Translations under genes and position numbers: made by a program
Shown here: positions 23,067 through 29,195 of the stretch, one piece after another
How positions within the stretch are numbered: position 1 is the first letter of the stretch
Layout: every line of letters begins with the position of its first letter
Assembly: GCA_016219235.1 (NCBI GenBank)
Contig: JACRBO010000267.1
Location: forward strand, 1-29,195
Source: Chloroflexota bacterium
Lineage (GTDB): Bacteria; Chloroflexota; Anaerolineae; Fen-1058
DNA length: 29,195 nt
Direction: 5' to 3'
Notes under the pieces: generated by a model
The model's database searches: none
Told to the model about the DNA's origin: nothing
Seen by the model: the letters and a program-made list of their open reading frames with translations, nothing else

Positions 23067-23095
23067 ATTGTAGTCTCGATTAAAACCATTGTCAA
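23067..23095 (-). promoter_or_regulatory. Strong sigma-70-type promoter of the superoxide dismutase gene
   Basis: On the minus strand TTGACA (23095-23090) and TACAAT (23072-23067) are separated by exactly 17 bp, the best promoter match in the window. The transcript would start near 23060. On the plus strand a weaker TTGATC (23030-23035)/TAAACT (23052-23057) pair with a 16-bp spacer could serve the DMT gene, so the two promoters would overlap. Confidence 0.75.
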
Positions 23096-23098
23096 GAG

Positions 23099-23142
23099 AG
23101 GAGGGCATTCGGGAACGGAAAAACACGTCCCGAATGCTCAAC
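23099..23142 (+). promoter_or_regulatory. Shine-Dalgarno, spacer hairpin and start of the DMT permease
   Basis: A perfect AGGAGG (23099-23104) is followed by the hairpin CATTCGGGA (23106-23114)/TCCCGAATG (23128-23136), then CTCAAC and ATG 23143. In linear distance the Shine-Dalgarno is 38 bases from this ATG; if the 31-nt hairpin folds, the effective gap is 7. The other in-frame ATG (23134) is buried in the stem. Confidence 0.5.
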
Positions 23143-24048
23143 ATGCTCCAACGTTCCCGCCTGCTGCTCGTGTTGCTGATCGGTATTTTTGCGGTCTCCA
23201 CCGCCTCGATTTTGATCCGTTTCGCGCGGCAAGCGGGCGTGCCCGCGTTGATGGTGGCGGCGTATCGCTTGAGCATTGCCACGCTCGTCCTCAGCCCGAT
23301 CGTGCTGCGTCGCCACCTGGCCGAGTTGAAACGACTGACTCAGCGCGATTGGCTGGCCGCATTCGCCTCCGGCGTTTTTCTGGCCTTGCACTTTGCCACG
23401 TGGGTGTCCTCACTCGATTACACCACCGTCACGTCCTCGGTCGTGCTGGTGACCACCGGCCCGATCTGGGTGGCGTTGGCGTCGTGGTTGTTCCTGCGTG
23501 AGAAACTCTCGCGCCCCATCGTCGTCGGTCTGATCGTGTCTGTTGTGGGCGGCGTTATCGTCGGGTTGTCGGACAGCGCCGGTTTCGGCCTGGCCGGCTC
23601 GCAGCTGTGGGGTGATTTTCTGGCGCTGGCCGGGGCATGGTTTGTGGCGGGCTACCTGCTCATCGGGCGGCAGCTGCGCGATCGGATGTCGCTAATCGCC
23701 TACATCTTCATCGTATATGGCAGCGCCGCCGTGTTGTTGATCGCGCTGGGCCTGGCGTCAGGCGCATCGTTCAGCGCTGATGCCGCCGGTGTGCCGTATC
23801 AAGCGATCGGGCTGGTGTGGCTGATCTTGATGGCCTTGTTCCCGCAATTGCTGGGGCACTCGTCGTACAACTACGCGCTGCGCTTTTTGCCCACGACCTA
23901 TGTGGCCGTCGTCGCTTTAGCGGAACCGGTCGGTACATCGATCCTCGCGTTCGTGCTGCTCAACGAACTTCCGCCGCCGTTGACGCTGTTAGGCGCGGCC
24001 GTGATCTTGATCGGCATCGCGGTCGCATCGTGGCCCGATCGAACGTGA
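23143..24048 (+). CDS. EamA/DMT-family transporter
   Basis: A protein of 301 residues with about ten membrane segments arranged as two EamA repeats. Repeat 1 runs from LLLVLLIGIFAVSTASILIRFARQAGVPALMVAAYRL to the TTGPIWVALASWLFLREKLSRPI signature. Repeat 2 begins at WGDFLALAGAWFVAGYLLIGR and ends with VALAEPVGTSILAFVLLNELPPPLTLLGAAVILIGI. The family exports or imports small metabolites; the substrate is unknown. The start is uncertain (ATG 23134 or 23143) because of the hairpin described separately. The stop codon lies inside a 19-bp tandem repeat. Confidence 0.85.
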   Translation: MLQRSRLLLVLLIGIFAVSTASILIRFARQAGVPALMVAAYRLSIATLVLSPIVLRRHLAELKRLTQRDWLAAFASGVFLALHFATWVSSLDYTTVTSSVVLVTTGPIWVALASWLFLREKLSRPIVVGLIVSVVGGVIVGLSDSAGFGLAGSQLWGDFLALAGAWFVAGYLLIGRQLRDRMSLIAYIFIVYGSAAVLLIALGLASGASFSADAAGVPYQAIGLVWLILMALFPQLLGHSSYNYALRFLPTTYVAVVALAEPVGTSILAFVLLNELPPPLTLLGAAVILIGIAVASWPDRT

Positions 24049-24082
24049 TCGGCCCGATCGAACGTGATCGGCCCGATCGGAC
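24034..24082 (+). repeat. 19-bp tandem repeat across the stop codon of the DMT gene
   Basis: CCCGATCGAACGTGATCGG occurs at 24034-24052 and again at 24053-24071, then partially at 24072-24082. The first copy contains the TGA stop (24046-24048). The unit contains CGATCG, the word over-represented throughout the window. Confidence 0.85.
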
Positions 24083-24085
24083 GCG

Positions 24086-25402
24086 CTAACTGAGCTGCTG
24101 CCACTTCTCGATGAGCGCTCGATTTTCTACTACATTCTCAAGGAACGATCGGCGCCAGTCGGCGCGGCTGATCTTCTCAGCGCGCTGCATCAAATCACGA
24201 TAGCCCGCTTCGATGACGGCTCGCACCGTGCTGGCTGGCTCGTCTTCGTCAGTCGCCTCAAACACATCGGCGACGCCGACGTAGGCCAATGACGGAGAAC
24301 TTAAGCCCTGACTGCCGTTTTCATGCAGGTACGACCACACCTCGTTTGCTAACTGTCGCGCCTCAGTGCGTCGTGCCTGGGCCAGCGCCACGCGTGCGGC
24401 CACAGCCTGCGCCTCGATCTGATCTGGCTTGACGCCAATTCTGACAAAGCCGGCGCGGGCTTGAGCCAGGTAGTCCGCGGCCAAAGCCAGATCGCCGGCG
24501 ACTTCAAGGATGTAGCCCAAATAAGCGCGGCAAGTCGCTTCGCCATAGGCCTCGTCAGTTACAGTCAGTTCGTTTAGCGCCCGTTCCGCCATTTGTCGCG
24601 CCAGATCTTTGTCGGCGTTTCGCCAGTATACATAGCCCAGATAGCACAGCGTAGTGGCATGGAGCCGCCGGTCGCCAAACGCCTCGGCCCGTGCCAACCC
24701 TGCCTCCAATGCGGCCTGCGCCTGACCATACAAGCCCAACGTAGCATAGATCAAGCCCAAATTGGCGTTAATCGTGATTTCCAGAGTGTGGTTTCTCGCT
24801 TGTCGGGCCGCCTCGACGCTCTGGTTTTGATGTTGCACAGACCGGACCAGATCGCCAGATTCCATGTAGTGGTGCGCGGCCACGGTGAGGACCAACGCTC
24901 GCACCGCATCATCCTCAACCTGGTGCAACCGGGTAAGCGTCTCTTCAATCACCTGACGCGCCTTGACCAGCTCACCGAAAAACGTCAGCGTCTGCGCTTT
25001 GTAAGCCAGCGCTCGCATGTCCAACGTCAGATTGTTTACTTGCCGCGCCGCCGCGCTGGCTGCGTCTGCAAGAGACAGGGCGGTGCGGTAGTCGCCCTGC
25101 ACAGCCGCAAAAGCGGTCTGCAGCAGATACACCTCGGCCCGGTATGTGTCGTCGGCGAGTGTTTCAGCCAGATCCAGCAAAGCCGCCAGAGCGACTTTTT
25201 GTGCTGCGCGTTCTCCTCGCAGATCCAGGACCGCCTCACGTCCCTTTAGCGCTCGCCAGCGTCGCGCGTGATTTTCTGGCGCGAGCAACACCAGCGCTCG
25301 ATCGAAAAATGTCCTGGCCTCCCGCGTTGCACCTTGCGCGGTGGCACGCTCACCGGCGCGTGTCCAGTACTCGGCAGCCTGTTCGTTCAGACCCGCCTCG
25401 GT
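24086..25402 (-). pseudogene. TPR-rich C-terminal part of the SARP-like regulator, cut off by an amber codon
   Basis: This frame is continuous with the upstream regulator except for TAG at 25405-25403. Right after the stop it reads TEAGLNEQAAEYWTRAGERAT, the usual start of the helical C-terminal region in AAA/TPR regulators (normally ...VIAQHYTEAGL). It therefore lacks its own start; a GTG at 25291 lies inside the helices. About 438 residues of TPR-like helices follow (ALSLADAASAARQ..., NLGLIYATLGLYGQAQAALEAGLARAEAFGD, TLCYLGYVYWRNADKDLARQMAERAL). TPRs in such regulators sense or bind partners. Sequence quality and frame remain good throughout, suggesting recent inactivation, readthrough, or a base error. 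Confidence 0.7.
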
Positions 25403-27964
25403 CTAGTGCTGCGCGATGACTTCCGGCTGGGTCTCAGCGATTTGAGCGAAGCGCGCCTCCAGCGTCTCAGCGATGCGCCGGTGAAAGTCCTGATAGTTGC
25501 GTTTGAGCAACGAGGCCTGCGCGGCTTCTTGTACCAGCGCGTGCTTGAAAGCGTACCGGCCGTGGGTTCCGCGGCCTGGTGGCACGATCAACTCGGCCGC
25601 GACGAGTCGCGCCAGATCGCTGTGCAAGCGTTGCCCGTCGAAGGCGGTGACGGCACTGAGCACGGGATAGGAGAATTCGCGGCCCAGCGCAGCCGCCCAC
25701 TGGGCGGTCTGTCGGGCGTCGCCCAAATGATCGAGGCGGGCCATCAACGAATCGCGCAGGGTGGCGGGGATGTCTGGTTCGTCGGATTCGAGCAGCGTTT
25801 TGGTCAGTTCTTCGACAAAGAGCGGTATCCCATCGGCCTGGTGCACGATCCGCTGGCGGATCTCAGCCCGCAGCTGGCCCACGCCCGCCAGATCAGCCAC
25901 CATACTTTCAGTCTGGGCGACACTTAACGGCCCGAGCGTAAGCAGATTCGATGAGGCGCGAGGCAGCCAGGCCGGTGTGAACGTCGGGCGATACGTAAGC
26001 AGCACCAGGCACGGCGCAGCGGTCAGTGAGTCAAACGATCGATCGAGCCACTCGAGCGTGGACGGATCACTCCAGTGCAGATCTTCGATCATCAACGCCA
26101 ACGGCTGCTCGGCCGCCTGTTTTTGCAGCAGCGCCACAAACGCGACGCGCATACCTTCACGCTGTTCGGCGGTGATGGTCGTCGGGATCGGCGATTCATC
26201 GGGCAGGCCAAGCAATAGCGCCAGGTGCCAGACTGCTGCCGCATGAGTCAGATCGTAGCGGGCCAGGGTCTTGACGAGTTTTTCGCGCTTTAGCTCAAGG
26301 CTGTCGTCTTCTTCAAAGCCGAGGCGTTGTTCAAGCAGCCGGATGATGGGCCACAGGCTGGTGTTCTGAAAGTACGGCGAGCAACGGCTCTCCAGCCAGA
26401 TCAGCGGACTATGGCTCCGCTGCGCCAGCGTGGCGTTCTTCAACTCCCACATCAGACGCGACTTGCCGATGCCAGCCTGGCCGCTGACCAACACGGTCTG
26501 GCCCTGGCCGTGGCGCACTTTGTCCAGGCAGGTCAGCACTTGCGCCAACTCAGCTGCGCGGCCGATCAGCGGTGTCAGGTGTTGAATCTGATCAGGACGC
26601 CCCAACTGGCCGCTGGCGCTGTCGGCTTCATAGATGATTAAGGGCCTCCCCAGCCCCAATAGAGTATGTGTTCCGCGGGATTTAAGATCAAACCGGCCGC
26701 GCACCAGCTGCTCGGTCGCCTCAGTCAGCAATACGACGCCGGGTTCAGCCAGATCGCGGCAGATTCGCGCCAGAGACGGCACCTCGCCCACCAGTTCGGC
26801 GTCTGTCGCGCCTGTTCCACGCCGCTTGCTCACGATCATCATTCCCGTGTGAAGGCCAATGCGCGCCGGCGCGGTGTGGGCGGCCGCCAGCGCCAGACTC
26901 GCGTCGACGGCGCGCCGGGCGTTGTCTTCGTGCGACGTGGGATAGCCGAAGTAGATCAGACATTCGCCTCCATGTCGCGGCGCGCGCTGCCCGTCAAACC
27001 GGGCCAGGATATTCTCGCACTGTGGCTCACAGGCTGCGAGTTGTTCATACAATGCTTCGGGATCGCCGTGTGCGGCCAGATTGCCCCGACTGCAAATTAG
27101 CGCCGTCACCTGGCGGCGTTCATTCGGGCCGTTCAGCGCCACGAATCGATCGGGTCTGTGGCTCTTCAGCGCGCCCGATCGGATTTGATCGACGAGCGCG
27201 GTCGCTTTGGCCGAGGGCTGAACGCCCAATTCCTGCTCGAGGATATAGCAGTAACTTTCGTATTGTTCCAGCGCGGCTGCCGGCTGATCGCCGAGCGCCA
27301 GGGCGCGCATCAATTGCAGGTGGGCCTCTTCGCGCCACGGATCCAGAGCCGTTTGCCGGCGCGCATAGACCTGCATCCGGTCGTATTCTGCGCGGCGTTC
27401 GTGATCGACGACCAATTGATCGAGCGCACTCACCACCTGACTATGCAAGGCTTCCTGCTTGACCATGCGCCACTCTTCAAACGCGACGCTGTCTCGCACC
27501 AGGAAACCGGCCAGTAGATCGCCACGATACAGCTCAACCGTCTGATGCAGCCAGTGCAAGCAGACCGGGCAGGTCTCGCCCGTTGGGTGTTGATGCTGTC
27601 GCCGCGCCTTGAGCAACTCTGCAAAGCGGGACACATCCAACTGATGGTCGCAACGAAGATTGAATTGAATCGTCTGGCTGGTTAGCAACAGGACCGGCGG
27701 CTGGTCGGACGGTGTCCGGGCGTCCGGCTCGCGCAGCGCTCGACGCAACCGCAGCAGGGTCTGGCTGAGGTTGTGGGCGGCCTTGATGTCTGGTAAGTCG
27801 GGCCACAACAGCGCGGCCAGTTCGGTGCGGCGATGCGGGCGCGCCGACTCGATTGCCAGATAGGCGAGGAGGGCGCGCACCTTATCGGTGCCGAAGGCCG
27901 TGATTGGCTCGCCGTCTAGCGCGACTTCAAAGCCGCCAAGAAAAGAAAGTGATAGGTGTGGCAT
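25403..27964 (-). CDS. SARP-like (BTAD) regulator with degenerate cyclase domain and AAA ATPase
   Basis: A protein of 853 residues to an in-frame TAG. Domains in order: OmpR-type winged helix (1-100, LSFLGGFEVALDGEPI, TELAALLWPD), BTAD (about 105-255, ending ILEQELGVQPS), class III cyclase-like domain (about 285-447), and a STAND/AAA ATPase with Walker A GQAGIGKS (495-502) and Walker B LALMIEDLHWSD (622-633). The cyclase domain has lost its metal Asp residues: the first motif reads ICSRGNLA, the second GGECLIYFGYP instead of a GDGLLxYFGYP-type motif, so it is probably a sensor, not an enzyme. The TPR region follows after the stop. It is divergent from the M6 protease gene, a plausible target. 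Confidence 0.82.
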   Translation of the reverse strand: MPHLSLSFLGGFEVALDGEPITAFGTDKVRALLAYLAIESARPHRRTELAALLWPDLPDIKAAHNLSQTLLRLRRALREPDARTPSDQPPVLLLTSQTIQFNLRCDHQLDVSRFAELLKARRQHQHPTGETCPVCLHWLHQTVELYRGDLLAGFLVRDSVAFEEWRMVKQEALHSQVVSALDQLVVDHERRAEYDRMQVYARRQTALDPWREEAHLQLMRALALGDQPAAALEQYESYCYILEQELGVQPSAKATALVDQIRSGALKSHRPDRFVALNGPNERRQVTALICSRGNLAAHGDPEALYEQLAACEPQCENILARFDGQRAPRHGGECLIYFGYPTSHEDNARRAVDASLALAAAHTAPARIGLHTGMMIVSKRRGTGATDAELVGEVPSLARICRDLAEPGVVLLTEATEQLVRGRFDLKSRGTHTLLGLGRPLIIYEADSASGQLGRPDQIQHLTPLIGRAAELAQVLTCLDKVRHGQGQTVLVSGQAGIGKSRLMWELKNATLAQRSHSPLIWLESRCSPYFQNTSLWPIIRLLEQRLGFEEDDSLELKREKLVKTLARYDLTHAAAVWHLALLLGLPDESPIPTTITAEQREGMRVAFVALLQKQAAEQPLALMIEDLHWSDPSTLEWLDRSFDSLTAAPCLVLLTYRPTFTPAWLPRASSNLLTLGPLSVAQTESMVADLAGVGQLRAEIRQRIVHQADGIPLFVEELTKTLLESDEPDIPATLRDSLMARLDHLGDARQTAQWAAALGREFSYPVLSAVTAFDGQRLHSDLARLVAAELIVPPGRGTHGRYAFKHALVQEAAQASLLKRNYQDFHRRIAETLEARFAQIAETQPEVIAQH

Positions 27965-28013
27965 TGTTGCACTCCCCCGCGCCCGTTGATGTGTCTACTG
28001 TTAAGAAGAACCC

Positions 28014-28019
28014 AGTATA
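28014..28019 (-). promoter_or_regulatory. Extended -10 of the regulator gene
   Basis: On the minus strand TGTTATACT gives TATACT with an upstream TG, 49 bases before the ATG at 27964. The -35 (TTAGTG at 28042-28037) is weak, as often with extended -10 promoters. Confidence 0.5.
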
Positions 28020-28053
28020 ACAAACCCCGGCCAGCGCACTAAGTGTCAATGTA

Positions 28054-28086
28054 TGTGATAGTTTTGTGATAGTCCTCCTGTATACT
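28054..28086 (+). promoter_or_regulatory. SARP-type tandem operator and -10 of the M6 protease gene
   Basis: TGTGATAGT occurs at 28054-28062 and again at 28065-28073, a period of 11 bp. Seven bases later comes TATACT (28081-28086). No consensus -35 is present, and the repeats occupy that position, the layout known for SARP-activated promoters. Confidence 0.6.
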
Positions 28087-28120
28087 GGACGCCAGGAATT
28101 CAAACTTACGGAGGACAGTC

Positions 28121-29195
28121 ATGTTTCAACACGCGTTTGTAGCTACAAACACCGATCGGCGCGCGAGGCGCAATCGGCTGTGGCAGGCCGCGCTCGTCGC
28201 GCTCATCCTGGCGTTGATCGTGCCGGTGGGTGTCGTGCTCGCCGGTCCAGTCGCCCCGGTCGAAGTGTCGCTCAGCCAGCCGGATGGCGCCGTGATTGTC
28301 GTCACACCCTTTGGCGACGAGTGGTATAGCGGTTACGAGTATGAAGGCTATACGATCCTGCTCGATCCTGCCAGCGGCTATTGGGTCTATGCCCAATCAG
28401 GCGTTGGCGGCGCATTGATGCCAGGAGCGTGGAAGGCAGGCATTGACGCGCGGCCAGACAATCTTCCGCCCCACCTGCGCGATCGTCAGGCAGCGCCATC
28501 TGCACCCACCTCAGACTCTCAGCTCAGTCCCAATGTTTGGTCTGGGACTGCTGGTACGCAACGGGTGCTGGTGATCCTGGTTGACTTTACGCCGTCTACC
28601 TCGCGCGGCACTACCGATGCCCAGTGGAATCAGATGTTCTTTGACGCCACGCCAGGGGCCAAAAGCGTCAGGAACTATTACACGCAGGCTTCTTTTGGCA
28701 AGTTTGACCTGGTGCCCGCCGTCGAAACCTATGGCACGGCCAATGACGGCGTGATTGCCGTGACCCTGGGTTACGCGCATCCCTATCCATTGACATCTCA
28801 GGCGAATCGAGAGATCAGCGCCAATGCACTGATGGCCGCCGATCCCTACATCGACTACGGCAGCCTCGATACGAATGGCAACGGCGCGCTCGATACCAGC
28901 GAGGTGCACTTGATGATCATCGTGCGCGGCTACGAGGAATCGTATGGGGGCGCCGGCAGCGCGTGTACGCCCAACGTCTGGGGCCATCGCGGCTCGCTGA
29001 GCAGTAACCCGCCCCCGCCGCAGTTGGATGGTGTCTGGATCGCCGCCTACAGTTACGGCGGTGGCTACACTCAAGAAGGCGAGTGGCATGAGCAAATCGA
29101 CGATGGCTGCGACGGCTCTGCGCCCGGACACCTGGCGACCATCGGCATTATGGTTCACGAACTGGGGCACGACATCGACTGGCCCGATCTATACG
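28121..29195 (+). CDS. Secreted M6-family metalloprotease (3' end outside window)
   Basis: The frame is open from ATG 28121 to the window end (358 residues seen). GGAGG lies six bases upstream. A basic N-terminus (NTDRRARRNRLWQ) precedes a signal segment (AALVALILALIVPVGVVLAG). A pro-region-like part follows (PFGDEWYSGYEYEGYTILLDPASGYWVYA). The catalytic domain starts with TQRVLVILVDFTPS and contains ARNYYTQASFGKFDLVPAV-like sequence (here VRNYYTQASFGKF), an EF-hand-like loop DTNGNGALDTSE, and the zinc site HELGHDIDWPDLY, as in immune-inhibitor-A-type M6 proteases (HExxH plus downstream Asp). It should be an exported zinc endopeptidase under control of the divergent regulator. Confidence 0.88.
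   Translation, partial: MFQHAFVATNTDRRARRNRLWQAALVALILALIVPVGVVLAGPVAPVEVSLSQPDGAVIVVTPFGDEWYSGYEYEGYTILLDPASGYWVYAQSGVGGALMPGAWKAGIDARPDNLPPHLRDRQAAPSAPTSDSQLSPNVWSGTAGTQRVLVILVDFTPSTSRGTTDAQWNQMFFDATPGAKSVRNYYTQASFGKFDLVPAVETYGTANDGVIAVTLGYAHPYPLTSQANREISANALMAADPYIDYGSLDTNGNGALDTSEVHLMIIVRGYEESYGGAGSACTPNVWGHRGSLSSNPPPPQLDGVWIAAYSYGGGYTQEGEWHEQIDDGCDGSAPGHLATIGIMVHELGHDIDWPDLY

Noticed and set aside
25403..25405. Reassigned stop codon across the genome
   Set aside because: The three interrupted genes use TGA, TAA and TAG respectively, and all three codons also end intact genes in the window.

Overview
The window looks like chromosomal DNA from a GC-rich environmental bacterium, most likely a Chloroflexota (Anaerolineae-like) genome. 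This is inference. It rests on an alpha-2-macroglobulin-type protein with a Trp-rich C-terminal region, secreted proteins with a [FY]VYLP[IL]V motif just after the signal peptide, a BTAD/cyclase-like/AAA/TPR mega-regulator, several dispersed inverted-repeat families between genes, and a striking excess of CGATCG. No rRNA, tRNA, CRISPR array, transposase, integrase or phage gene was seen.

Layout. 2-1219: C-terminal part of an alpha-2-macroglobulin-like protein (+). 1220-2109: gene-free; it holds a hairpin cluster, a 167-bp tandem duplication, and a promoter-leader-terminator module. 2110-7166: plus-strand genes for a YbaK-type tRNA deacylase, a GNAT-YoaP fusion, an alpha/alpha-toroid protein, and a MoxR AAA+ ATPase/VWA (CoxD/CoxE-like) pair. 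7305-8844: two secreted-protein genes behind a duplicated promoter, each with an in-frame stop before its signal peptide. 8878-12394 (-): an MFS transporter and a fused ADP-forming acyl-CoA synthetase. 12587-13798 (+): a BtrH-type protein. 13922-22983 (-): fatty-acid hydroxylase, methyltransferase, a cluster of four small genes (GlcG-like, YciI, alpha/beta hydrolase, DUF1801), a ComJ-like protein, a bacterial expansin, a GNAT, aspartase, a HicBA toxin-antitoxin pair, a ferredoxin and superoxide dismutase. 23143-24048 (+): a DMT permease. 24086-27964 (-): a large SARP-like regulator interrupted by an amber codon. 28121-end (+): a secreted M6 metalloprotease running off the window.

The most interesting signals are regulatory or structural. 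(1) A two-codon Met-Ala-stop ORF with a perfect Shine-Dalgarno sits directly before an intrinsic terminator upstream of the tRNA-editing gene. (2) Tandem 9-bp repeats with an 11-bp period lie 7 bp upstream of the -10 of the protease gene, which is divergent from a SARP-like regulator: the textbook SARP operator geometry. (3) A hairpin between a perfect Shine-Dalgarno and the start codon of the DMT gene would restore optimal spacing. (4) At least four families of hairpin repeats occur, two of them with compensatory arm changes. (5) Three genes carry in-frame stops (TGA, TAA, TAG), which suggests decay, recoding or consensus errors.
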